Made by a program: the position numbers and the translations under genes. DNA of 44,519 bases from Clostridiales bacterium (lineage in GTDB: Bacteria > Bacillota > Clostridia > Oscillospirales > CAG-272), in assembly GCA_019415985.1 (NCBI GenBank), contig DXYE01000004.1, positions 13,788-58,306 of the forward strand. Direction: 5' to 3'. Below the pieces are notes generated by a model. It saw only the letters and a program-made list of their open reading frames with translations, was not told the origin of the DNA and did not search any database. Positions 1 through 6,583 of the stretch are shown piece by piece (the stretch's first letter is position 1; each line of letters opens with the position of its first letter).

Positions 1-55
1 TTCAGCTCCGCTGAATTGGTTTCAGCTCCGCTGAATTGGTTTCAGCTCCGCTGAA
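1..55. repeat. Tandem 20-bp repeat with a hairpin in each unit
   Basis: Two full 20-bp units (1-20 and 21-40) and a 15-bp partial unit (41-55) are identical. Each contains TTCAGC, a TCC loop and GCTGAA, so the array can form three successive 6-bp hairpins. It ends 56 bases before the first start codon. The array runs to the window edge, so the true copy number is unknown. Confidence 0.9.
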
Positions 56-71
56 ACTGCATAAATTTCTC

Positions 72-110
72 AGAAAGGAAACCTTTGAATAACAAAGGTA
101 TCAGGATAAC
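72..110 (+). promoter_or_regulatory. Shine-Dalgarno separated from start codon by a hairpin
   Basis: AGAAAGGA (72-79) is 31 nt from the ATG at 111, too far for a normal ribosome binding site. Between them ACCTTTG (81-87) pairs with CAAAGGT (93-99) around a 5-nt loop. Folding would shorten the effective spacing to about 12 nt. The 3' arm itself contains a second AAAGG, so it could alternatively act as a masked site. Confidence 0.5.
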
Positions 111-1358
111 ATGAAAAAGATCTGCATTTTTCTTCTCGTCGTTCTCCTATCCGCCAATATGTTTCCAAGGGCGGCAGAGCCGAAAAACGCTGGAGGCGAG
201 TATTCGGCTCCGCCATCCTATGAGGACTTTGCAGATGGAATCATACAATGGGAAAAGCTGCAATATGATATTGCAGCTGACAAGCCTCTCCTATCCCCTG
301 AGTTGTGGGAACAGAGGCCCGTTCAGACGCTGACCTGGCTCGTCTTCGCCTTGGAACGTCTCGGAGAACCCGGCTCTTACAGCGAATATCTGGACGCCCT
401 TTCGGACTGGATTGCCGAAATGTATGAAACTCCGCAAAAACTCAGTGCAAATAAGGCGACGGAATGGCACCGCGCCGCATTGGGCATCCTTGCAGCCGGC
501 GGGGATCCGACCGATGTAAATGGCATTGATTTGATTGCCGATGGTATTTACGCCAGAGATGAAAGTACATCCTTAGGAAAACAAGGAATAAACGGCTGGA
601 TTTGGGGTCTGATCGTTCTCGATACCAAAGGCTATGAAACGCCCTCCGATGCCAGCGCCACAAGGGAAAGCATTTTAAATGAAATCATCCGAATGCGGCT
701 TGCCGACGGAGGTTTTGCTTTGACCGGTACCTCTCTGGATCCTGATATTACGGCTGCCGCGCTGATCGCGCTCTCGCCTTACAGAAATACAACGGACATT
801 TACGGTCAGAGCGGCGAAAGAGACGGCGCAACCGTTGAGGAAGTCATCGACGAAGCGCTTGAAGCGCTTTCCCGCGTACAGTGTGAAAGCGGAGGATACA
901 GAAATCCCTTCAGCGGCGAGAACGCCGAAAGCACGGCTCAGGTTCTGCTGGCTCTTTCTACGCTCGGCGTAGACTGGCAGAACGACAGCCGCTTTGTAAA
1001 AAACGGCACAAATTTGTATGAAGCGCTCGCAGCGTATCAAACAGAGGATGGCGGGATTCGGCATCTGCCGGGAGACGAGAATGCCGATACGACAGCCAGC
1101 GTACAGGCCCTCTATACCATTGCAGCCCTGATTCGGGCTGAGCACGGTCAAGATACACTTTTTGTATTCGGCACCGAGACGAACAAGGAAGAAACCGATG
1201 TCCCGGAATCTGAAACGTCTGATTCAAACCATGATTTTCAAGAGGAAACAGGGTCCAGCGCACCGCAGACCGGAGACGGAGCCGTATGGGCGCTTTCATC
1301 TACTGCACTTGGCTGCGCCGTGATTCTTTTTCTCCGTCTGCGCAGAACAGCCCGGTAA
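111..1358 (+). CDS. Secreted, wall-anchored alpha/alpha-toroid (prenyltransferase/squalene oxidase repeat) protein
   Basis: A 415-residue exported protein. A signal peptide occupies about residues 1-22 (MKK, hydrophobic core, ending near RAAEP). The body has the repeated Q/R-x-x-D/S-GG-F/Y/I motifs of terpenoid cyclase/prenyltransferase toroid repeats (LADGGF, CESGGY, TEDGGI). The C terminus has APQTGD, a hydrophobic stretch and an Arg-rich tail, which resembles a sortase signal, so the protein is probably linked to peptidoglycan. No catalytic DxDD motif is evident, so a ligand-binding role is more likely than cyclisation. In vertebrate transcobalamin and intrinsic factor this fold is fused to a DUF4430-like domain; here that domain is the separate gene at 2604. 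Joint corrinoid or other vitamin capture is inferred, not shown. Confidence 0.8.
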   Translation: MKKICIFLLVVLLSANMFPRAAEPKNAGGEYSAPPSYEDFADGIIQWEKLQYDIAADKPLLSPELWEQRPVQTLTWLVFALERLGEPGSYSEYLDALSDWIAEMYETPQKLSANKATEWHRAALGILAAGGDPTDVNGIDLIADGIYARDESTSLGKQGINGWIWGLIVLDTKGYETPSDASATRESILNEIIRMRLADGGFALTGTSLDPDITAAALIALSPYRNTTDIYGQSGERDGATVEEVIDEALEALSRVQCESGGYRNPFSGENAESTAQVLLALSTLGVDWQNDSRFVKNGTNLYEALAAYQTEDGGIRHLPGDENADTTASVQALYTIAALIRAEHGQDTLFVFGTETNKEETDVPESETSDSNHDFQEETGSSAPQTGDGAVWALSSTALGCAVILFLRLRRTAR

Positions 1359-1794
1359 ATCGTTTTACGGAAATCAGCTGCTCGGTTCTATTTTCCAGCG
1401 GCGGTTCGCAGTTTCTAGAAAGGCTCGGCTGTTTCTCAAGCCATCTATTTTCATAACGTTTCGGCTTTAGCTCTGGACTGCACTTCAAAAAAGTTTCCTT
1501 ATAGCATTGCGTCCACGCCGCGCATGTGTCATGCCCTTTATGCAAGCGCCTCTGTGCCGCTCAGAGGAACGAGATCGGGTAAAGCCGTAAATTTCTATTG
1601 TAATGTTGTAATGTTTTCTACCATGGCTTATGACAAAAGGCGATGGGAAGATCCGCCCTCTGTGCTTTTCGGCCAAGGACCATCATGCAGGTGGAGCTGC
1701 GTAAATTGCATGATCCGAAATGAGCGTTGAATCTTTCAATAAATTATTTTATCTTCGATTAAGGAAAACACAACCGGGTAAGAGAGAAAGGAAC
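1359..1794. other. Intergenic stretch, no gene seen
   Basis: 436 bases between the toroid protein and the Nudix gene. No reading frame has a convincing start and ribosome binding site. I see no strong hairpin with a U-tract. A promoter for the Nudix gene is expected here, but I could not assign one. Confidence 0.5.
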
Positions 1795-2274
1795 ATGACC
1801 ATGAATGTAATTGTAAGGTTCTGTGAAAACGTTCCCGACGAATGTGTTCAATTTGTCGTGATTGCGGCCAGATATCGCGGCAAATGGATCCTGTGTAAGC
1901 ATAAAGAGAGAGAAACGCTTGAATTTCCCGGCGGGCACAGAGAGCACGGCGAGGAACTTCCAAGAGCGGCAGGACGGGAGCTTTTCGAAGAGACAGGGGC
2001 GTTGAAATATACGCTGCACCCCATCTGCATATATGCTGTCACCGGTAAAAACAGAGTAAATCCCATCGGAGATGAAACCTTTGGCATGCTGTACTATGCC
2101 GAAATATCGGAACTCGGCAAGCTGCCGGATTCGGAAATGGATTGCATTTATCTTATGGAAACGCTGCCGGAGAATTGGACGTATCCAGATATCCAGCCCG
2201 TGTTGGTCCAAAAAGTTTTCGACTGCGGCTATGTACCGTCGCTGGGCGATACGCGCGTGACTGTCTCCGGCTGA
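1795..2274 (+). CDS. Nudix hydrolase
   Basis: A 159-residue Nudix pyrophosphohydrolase. The full Nudix box is present: G-x5-E-x7-R-E-x2-E-E-x-G, beginning at the GGH after EFPGG and ending REL-FEETGA. It would hydrolyse a nucleoside diphosphate linked to another moiety, with Mg2+ held by the REx2EE glutamates. The substrate cannot be read from sequence, and the fairly short downstream domain gives no specificity motif I recognise. I chose ATG 1795 because AGAGAAAGGA lies just upstream; the frame is open further upstream to 1720, but that start has no site. It stands alone between two exported-protein genes and may be a single-gene unit. Confidence 0.88.
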   Translation: MTMNVIVRFCENVPDECVQFVVIAARYRGKWILCKHKERETLEFPGGHREHGEELPRAAGRELFEETGALKYTLHPICIYAVTGKNRVNPIGDETFGMLYYAEISELGKLPDSEMDCIYLMETLPENWTYPDIQPVLVQKVFDCGYVPSLGDTRVTVSG

Positions 2275-2603
2275 GGCTTTCCGTTTGGGTTTTGTTTTGG
2301 AGGGAGTGCGCAGACGCCATGTATGTCTTATGTTCGTACCTGTACGAGAAGGTTGCTATTTGGCGCGTTCTCTTCGAGAGATCAGATACACGAAAGTCCT
2401 GTCTCTCCCCCCGCCTTTTTGCAGTCCTTGAAATCAAAGGTGTGCATCCTCAGTCTTGAACGCTTTCATGCTCCAGGCTGTTTTTTCAAATATTTTGACC
2501 TCTGCTTTCCGTTAGACAGGGATTCTGTGTTCGTCAGATACATTCGGTTCATTTCTATCCTCTGCCCGCTCCGTACTATCCGTTAAATGAAAGGAAACAA
2601 TCC
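2275..2603. other. Intergenic stretch, no confident gene
   Basis: 329 bases. A 46-codon frame starting at ATG 2320 has a GGAGGGAG 12 bases upstream, but its composition is not protein-like and I do not call it. The last bases carry the AAAGGA site of the DUF4430 gene. Confidence 0.4.
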
Positions 2604-3158
2604 ATGAAGCCTACCCGCCGTATGAAAAATCTGTATATATCCCTTGCAGCGATCTGCGCCGTTCTTTTGGCGGGCTACTTTATCGCTTCGCGTTTGGAAA
2701 CGGTGGAACAACATTTCAGCGTCGGTTCCTCGGCGGTCACCTCCTCCGCGGAGGACCAAATTCGCGTTATACTTTCCATATCCTGTGCAGAAGCGATAGA
2801 TAAAAGTCAGTTGAACGAGCAGTTGCGGGAGACTCTCCCAAGCGATGGTGTCATCCTTTCCGCAACCGAGATTGTCGTTTCCAAAGGCGCCTCCGTATTC
2901 GACCTATTAACCCAGGCAGCGCGTACTTACAAGCTGCAGCTCGAATATGAGGGAGATGTGTCAAGTATTTTTGACAGCGTATATATCGAGGGAATAGAGC
3001 ATCTGTATGAATTTGATGTGGGGCCGCAGTCGGGCTGGGTGTATACCGTCAACGGGCAAAACATTAGCACCGGCTGTAATCTTTATCACCTGCAGGACGG
3101 GGATACGGTGGCCTGGAATTATACCGTCACCGGTCTGCCGAACGCAGTCGATACATAA
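2604..3158 (+). CDS. DUF4430 (transcobalamin C-terminal-like) domain protein
   Basis: A 184-residue membrane-tethered extracellular protein. Residues about 10-28 form one hydrophobic N-terminal segment (signal anchor). The remainder matches the DUF4430 pattern: G-A-S-V-F-D-L-L, then the signature SGWVYTVNG, then LQDGD-T-VAWNY. This domain is the C-terminal cap of vertebrate transcobalamins. In Clostridia it commonly neighbours toroid-repeat proteins and ECF transporter components. The start has AAAGGA 8 bases upstream of the ATG. The gene lies 1.2 kb after the toroid gene on the same strand, with a Nudix gene between, so the two are probably transcribed separately. The ligand is unknown; cobalamin is the obvious candidate by family analogy only. 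Confidence 0.8.
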   Translation: MKPTRRMKNLYISLAAICAVLLAGYFIASRLETVEQHFSVGSSAVTSSAEDQIRVILSISCAEAIDKSQLNEQLRETLPSDGVILSATEIVVSKGASVFDLLTQAARTYKLQLEYEGDVSSIFDSVYIEGIEHLYEFDVGPQSGWVYTVNGQNISTGCNLYHLQDGDTVAWNYTVTGLPNAVDT

Positions 3159-3161
3159 AGG

Positions 3162-3240
3162 TGCAAAATCGTATCTTTCCGTAAAATACGATAATACGTC
3201 GCCCGGGGCGGCGAAAGTATCGTTTAAAAGTTTTTTCATG
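3162..3240 (+). terminator. Hairpin region after DUF4430 gene
   Basis: ATCGTAT and ATACGAT form a 7-bp stem around a 10-nt loop shortly after the stop codon. A GC-rich hairpin and a T-rich stretch (TTTTTTC near 3232) follow. This is plausibly the transcription stop of the gene, although the U-tract is not directly adjacent to the stem. Confidence 0.4.
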
Positions 3241-3399
3241 CACAAATTCGTTGACACAGGCTGAGGCAGCAGGAAATCAAGCTTCCGCTTGTCTCTGAAC
3301 AGAAAAACAGAAGGAGTCGGTCAATGGGCAGACTATGCTGAAAAATAGACTTTATCATCGTACTTGAATGGGACAATTTGTTTCATGAGGACAAGACCA

Positions 3400-3438
3400 G
3401 CGGCCGTCCCGCAAACCAAGGGTTTGCGGGACGGCCGC
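3400..3438. terminator. 18-bp perfect hairpin between convergent genes
   Basis: Bases 3400-3417 are the exact reverse complement of 3421-3438, with a 3-nt AAG loop. The stem is GC-rich and lies just beyond the 3' end of the minus-strand transporter gene and downstream of the DUF4430 gene. No U-tract follows on either side. A bidirectional transcription barrier is the likely role; it could also be a structured repeat. Confidence 0.6.
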
Positions 3439-3477
3439 CAAAGCGGTTCCGGCTTTCTTCGAAATCCGTTGCGTTAT

Positions 3478-4164
3478 TCAGCGCGGAAGCTGACTCCACA
3501 GATACCACAGCAGTGCAGCCGCACCAATAATCCCCAAAGCTATACTGATGACGATATCTCTCTTGGACATGGTAAATTCCACGGCCGGATCGATCAGATG
3601 CAGCCTTTTTAGCGGCTGCAGCATCTTTTTCAGAAAATATGTCAGCACAATGACCTCAAGTGGAAGCAGTATCAAGTTTTTCAGTCCAGAAGACCACAGG
3701 TATACGATATACGCTTTGCCTCCGAAATAAGCGCGCCATACCGAGCCAAGCAAAACGTTGATCAGCAGATTAACCAGAAGCTTAGCCAGAAAAACCCGCA
3801 AAAGTGTCAGCTGTGTACGGTAAAAGAACAGCGCATAGATCACTGCGCCGCCGATGGCGGATAAGATATAGCCAGGAAAATATCCGTAAATAGAGCCGCC
3901 GCCGACCAAATAGCTAATTAAATCCACAATAAATCCGGATGGAATGGCAATCAGAGGACCGGTTACCGCGGAGCAGAGCGCCACCGCAAAAAAGGAGAAG
4001 CGGATCTGCAGCAGACTGCCGCCGACAGGTATAAAAAAGGTGTCGAGCACACCGCAGATGGCGCTGAGCAGGGCGGCTGCGACCAGTGTCCTCGTTGACG
4101 AGAACTCCCGGCCTGCCGTTTTCCAATAGGAAAGGGAAAATGGGGTGCGATAAAGAGTTTCCAT
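3478..4164 (-). CDS. folT: ECF transporter S component, folate family
   Basis: A 228-residue integral membrane substrate-binding subunit of an energy-coupling factor transporter. About six hydrophobic segments are visible. The region reading FFIPVGGSLLQIRFSFF, followed by AVTGPLIAIPSGFIVDLISYL, is characteristic of folate-family S components. The partner ATPases and T subunit (EcfA, EcfA', EcfT) are not in the window; they are usually shared and encoded elsewhere. GGGAGG lies 6 bases before the ATG. The leader contains a tetrahydrofolate riboswitch, which independently supports folate as the substrate. The gene is convergent with the DUF4430 gene and separated from it by an 18-bp hairpin. Confidence 0.87.
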   Translation of the reverse strand: METLYRTPFSLSYWKTAGREFSSTRTLVAAALLSAICGVLDTFFIPVGGSLLQIRFSFFAVALCSAVTGPLIAIPSGFIVDLISYLVGGGSIYGYFPGYILSAIGGAVIYALFFYRTQLTLLRVFLAKLLVNLLINVLLGSVWRAYFGGKAYIVYLWSSGLKNLILLPLEVIVLTYFLKKMLQPLKRLHLIDPAVEFTMSKRDIVISIALGIIGAAALLWYLWSQLPR

Positions 4165-4276
4165 AAAAAATCCTCCCGAAAAAATATTTTGCAGCGACAG
4201 ACATCATTGAGACCCTACGGGTTTCTTTGTTCTTGTTACAGCAAAATATCCAGTTCCGAAAGGAAATGCTTTTCGT

Positions 4277-4395
4277 TGTAACAGCGGGATGCGATCCTTG
4301 CACCGCAGAGCAAAGGCAAACGCCTGTGCTTTTTCGTCCGCGGGACAACTCCCCGTTCCCGCGGCACTTTACGCGCAAAAATCTACTCTGTCAAC
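4277..4395 (-). promoter_or_regulatory. Tetrahydrofolate (THF) riboswitch
   Basis: Read on the minus strand from 4395, the segment contains the conserved blocks of the THF aptamer in order: AGAGTAG (4389-4383), GCGTAAAGTG (4375-4366), a perfect CCGCGGGA/TCCCGCGG stem enclosing ACGGGGAGTTG, then ACGAAAA (4337-4331). It ends with GGTGCAAGGATCGCATCC and a closing arm CTGTTA that pairs with TGACAG at the 5' end. The aptamer lies about 110 nt upstream of folT. The expression platform between 4276 and the GGGAGG site contains short hairpins but no clear terminator, so translational control is the better guess. Confidence 0.82.
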
Positions 4396-4717
4396 TGTAA
4401 TACAAATGAAATTTCATCCGGTTGGTAAAAAAGAAGGCACAGAAGCGCTCTGCAAAATGATTAAGGCGCTCCTGAAGGACCGGATACCAATGCCGCCAAC
4501 AGCGGCTGTACTTTTTGTTCTCTGGCGTGCTGATTGCTGAAAAGATCCCCTGCGTCGCCGGAGCCTTTACCCTGAAGAGAGCAAATTGGGCAGCAGCAAG
4601 TGAATAACAAGTGCTTTCCGGCAGCACGCGGTTCCCTGCGAGCGGAAAGATATCTCCCCGCGGTTTTACTTCGTAAAAACAACGGCAATTCCAAGACAGC
4701 TTGGTACTACAAATTCA
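4396..4717. other. Intergenic stretch upstream of the folate riboswitch
   Basis: Must contain the minus-strand promoter of the riboswitch transcript, probably in the AT-rich 4395-4430 part, but I cannot fix -35/-10 boxes. A 44-codon plus-strand frame from ATG 4408 lacks a ribosome binding site and is not called. Confidence 0.35.
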
Positions 4718-4790
4718 CCGTGCACATTATACCATGAAAATCCCGGCTTTGGATGACTGAGCAACGCTCAGTCAAATCTGCGGTGCACGG
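4718..4790 (-). repeat. Palindromic promoter-like repeat element, copy C
   Basis: A 73-bp element bounded by perfect 8-bp inverted repeats CCGTGCAC and GTGCACGG. Read on the minus strand it contains a hairpin (GACTGAGC / GCTCAGTC, 3-nt loop), then CCGGGATTTTCA and an extended -10 box TGGTATAAT just before the right end. The same plan occurs twice at 41.3-41.5 kb in the opposite orientation. The flanking sequence AAGCTTTACAGTGAT (4796-4810) also recurs there (14 of 15 positions). Confidence 0.75.
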
Positions 4791-5048
4791 CCCGCAAGCT
4801 TTACAGTGATGCAACATTATGTCACGCATATTATAATACCATATACCATCGCAAATTGCAAGATCTGATGCTGAGGTTTTTAAATAAACTGTCGTATTCG
4901 GCCGATATACGTATATGAATTTCAAAAAAGTGAAGCATTCAGGGAAGTCAGTCCCTTAAGGAACACGACTGCACGAGAAAATATTTTCGCAGCTTCCGTT
5001 TACCGAGGGAACGTTATTCTTTGACTGCCGCTCTCCCTCTGATCCGGC

Positions 5049-5303
5049 TTATGACGGCGTCTGTCTATGCAGCGCCTCCACATATTGAATGATATCCTCG
5101 AGCCTATGAAATTGGCTCAGCAAAAGCTTCTCGTCCTCAAACTGAACAGAAAAGGTCGTCTCGATCAGTACGACTAGGCGGATAAAGAGAATGGAGTCGA
5201 ATCCCATCTCCGCCAGGGTATTAGAAGGATTCACCTTTTCAACAGATAAAAGCTCCTCTGTCATTTTGCATATACGCTCGGCAATCGTTTCGCCTGTCAT
5301 CAT
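5049..5303 (-). CDS. Orphan acyl/peptidyl carrier protein
   Basis: An 84-residue carrier protein. GFDSI carries the serine (residue 37) that would receive 4'-phosphopantetheine, followed by the helix II pattern LFIRLVVLIE typical of acyl carrier proteins. The protein would tether acyl or aminoacyl groups for an enzyme encoded elsewhere. The replacement of the usual LDSL by FDSI suggests a specialised carrier rather than the housekeeping AcpP. I chose the ATG at 5303 because AAAGGA lies 11 bases upstream; a TTG eight codons earlier is possible. No ketosynthase, adenylation enzyme or phosphopantetheinyl transferase is nearby, so its partner system cannot be deduced. Confidence 0.75.
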   Translation of the reverse strand: MMTGETIAERICKMTEELLSVEKVNPSNTLAEMGFDSILFIRLVVLIETTFSVQFEDEKLLLSQFHRLEDIIQYVEALHRQTPS

Positions 5304-5664
5304 ATCATCTAATTTCCTTTCTTTCAATGTTTCTGTAAAAATTCAGGTTGAAATATGCTTTCATATAGAATCATTCCCTTTTGAGGTCAGTCAGCGTTTT
5401 GCTCGTCTGATTTACCCCCTTTTCTCACCCACAGCGTCGCCCCTATATCTTCTTCAAAATAAAACGCAGCCAACCGGCCTTATCGCTTTTCCAAAACCAT
5501 TCTCATCTATTGTAACCGCTTTTTTCGCCCTGGAAAACCGGCATAGACGCATGTTTTTCCGTCTATTTGCTACATACTGTAATGGAGACGCTGAGGATCT
5601 GAAGGCCAACCTGAAAAAGTCCATCGTCGATAAAATCCCACACATAAAAATTTTGCGGCGCCAC
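5304..5664. other. Intergenic stretch upstream of the carrier protein gene
   Basis: 361 bases between the start of the carrier protein gene and the strong plus-strand promoter at 5665. It must hold the carrier gene's own promoter on the minus strand, which I cannot pin down. A long plus-strand frame across this stretch is antisense to the carrier gene and has no ribosome binding site. Confidence 0.35.
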
Positions 5665-5693
5665 TTGACATTTTTCGCATGGCGTGGTATGAT
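5665..5693 (+). promoter_or_regulatory. Strong sigma-A-type promoter
   Basis: TTGACA (5665-5670), a 17-bp spacer, and TATGAT (5688-5693) preceded by TGG, giving an extended -10. Transcription would begin near 5700. No protein-coding gene begins within the next 880 bases, so the promoter most likely serves a non-coding RNA. Confidence 0.75.
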
Positions 5694-5699
5694 ATATAA

Positions 5700-6130
5700 T
5701 AATTTTGGAGAAACTGTGATTTCCACAATCGACAGAGTCTTTCCAAAGCAAATGTTTTGACCACTTCCGTTATGGGAAGTTGAGGCCATACGGACAGCCG
5801 GGTCAAATGCCGATTGCCGGATATTCCGGCTGGCAACTGAAGTTGCCTTATTGATTGGACCGAGCGGTTCATTATTTTATAAGTTGGTTACTTCATAACC
5901 CGCGCGTGTCAAGGCACGCATCAACTTGTGAAACGGTCAATAAGAGTGGTAAAGTAGTATTTGCTATATAGACTCGAACAGCCCGCAGGGTGAGAATTGG
6001 GAAATGACAGTCTTTTTGCGTGTTCTTGCACATATGTCGCGGGAAGCGCGTCCAATTCTGTCAAACAACCCCATAAGGAATAGCCCAACGCAAGTGATGT
6101 GTACATAGGGTACGCTCATTTGCGTTTTTG
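5700..6130 (+). ncRNA. Candidate large structured non-coding RNA
   Basis: No open frame with a ribosome binding site follows the promoter, but helices are dense: ACTTCC/GGAAGT (5763/5775), GCCGGA/TCCGGC (5816/5825), GGCAAC-TGAA-GTTGCC (5832), TGGACC-GAGC-GGTTCA (5856). A three-way junction is closed by AAGTTG/CAACTT (5881/5922) with arms GTTA/TAAC and GCGTG/CACGC. These are followed by AGAATTGG/CCAATTCT (5993/6052) and AACGCAA/TTGCGTT (6087/6120), the last running into TTTT. The end could be near 6130, or near 6272 where GCGCGCG meets TTTTTT. It does not match tmRNA, RNase P, SRP or 6S motifs that I know. It could also be an unusually long leader of the speD operon. Confidence 0.5.
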
Positions 6131-6583
6131 CGTGTCAAAACTCAATGAGGCGTCAGGTGTCGGACTCCTTTGGCTGTGAGGAAAAGCCAACAGCGAAATT
6201 ATCCTCTGCCGGTCCAGAGATCTTTCGTCCTGATGCAACACGCTTTTCCATGATGCCGGCGCGCGTTTTTTATATATAGTGAGGTATAGCCGCCCAAAGT
6301 GCATCTGCGGTTAATTTGCGTAAGTCACGGCGTTCAGGCGACCTGAATTTTCCTCCTTTCTGAAAATGTGTTGCACTTTGACCAATTCGTTCATAAAATC
6401 CACCCGAAATATATGTACCCCCGTCTTTCATGAGCTGACGCGGCAATTCTGTTGGAACTGTTTTTGGGAACAGTAAAAATCAGAAGAAACTGCACATAAT
6501 AAGAAAAAACGATCGGCAGACTCGGCAGAAACGCCAGCCGCGATTTTCCAAAACATAAACTAGAGAAGAAAAGGGACCGAGAT
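6131..6583 (+). other. Leader region of the polyamine cluster
   Basis: Contains GCGCGCG followed by TTTTTT (about 6260-6271), a possible stop for the upstream RNA. It also has a short TTCAGG-CGA-CCTGAA hairpin near 6335-6348 and a plausible promoter TTGCAC (6371-6376), 17 bp, TAAAAT (6394-6399). That promoter would give a leader of about 180 nt before speD. A second hairpin ACTGTT/AACAGT lies near 6455-6475. I recognise no known riboswitch class here. Confidence 0.45.

Noticed and set aside
1..55. CRISPR array
   Set aside because: The 20-bp units are directly adjacent, with no unique spacers, and there are no cas genes in the window.
4289..4540. Plus-strand frame opposite the THF riboswitch
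   Set aside because: It overlaps the aptamer on the opposite strand and lacks a ribosome binding site; the later ATG at 4408 is no better.
5191..5760. Long plus-strand reading frame opposite the carrier protein gene
   Set aside because: It is antisense to a recognisable carrier protein, has no ribosome binding site, and runs through the promoter at 5665; composition is not protein-like.
5921..6304. Minus-strand frames of about 60 codons across the candidate RNA
   Set aside because: No ribosome binding sites, and they coincide with the strongly paired regions of the opposite strand.
6131..6583. SAM riboswitch before speD
   Set aside because: I looked for the SAM-I and related core sequences and found none; the hairpins present do not match them.
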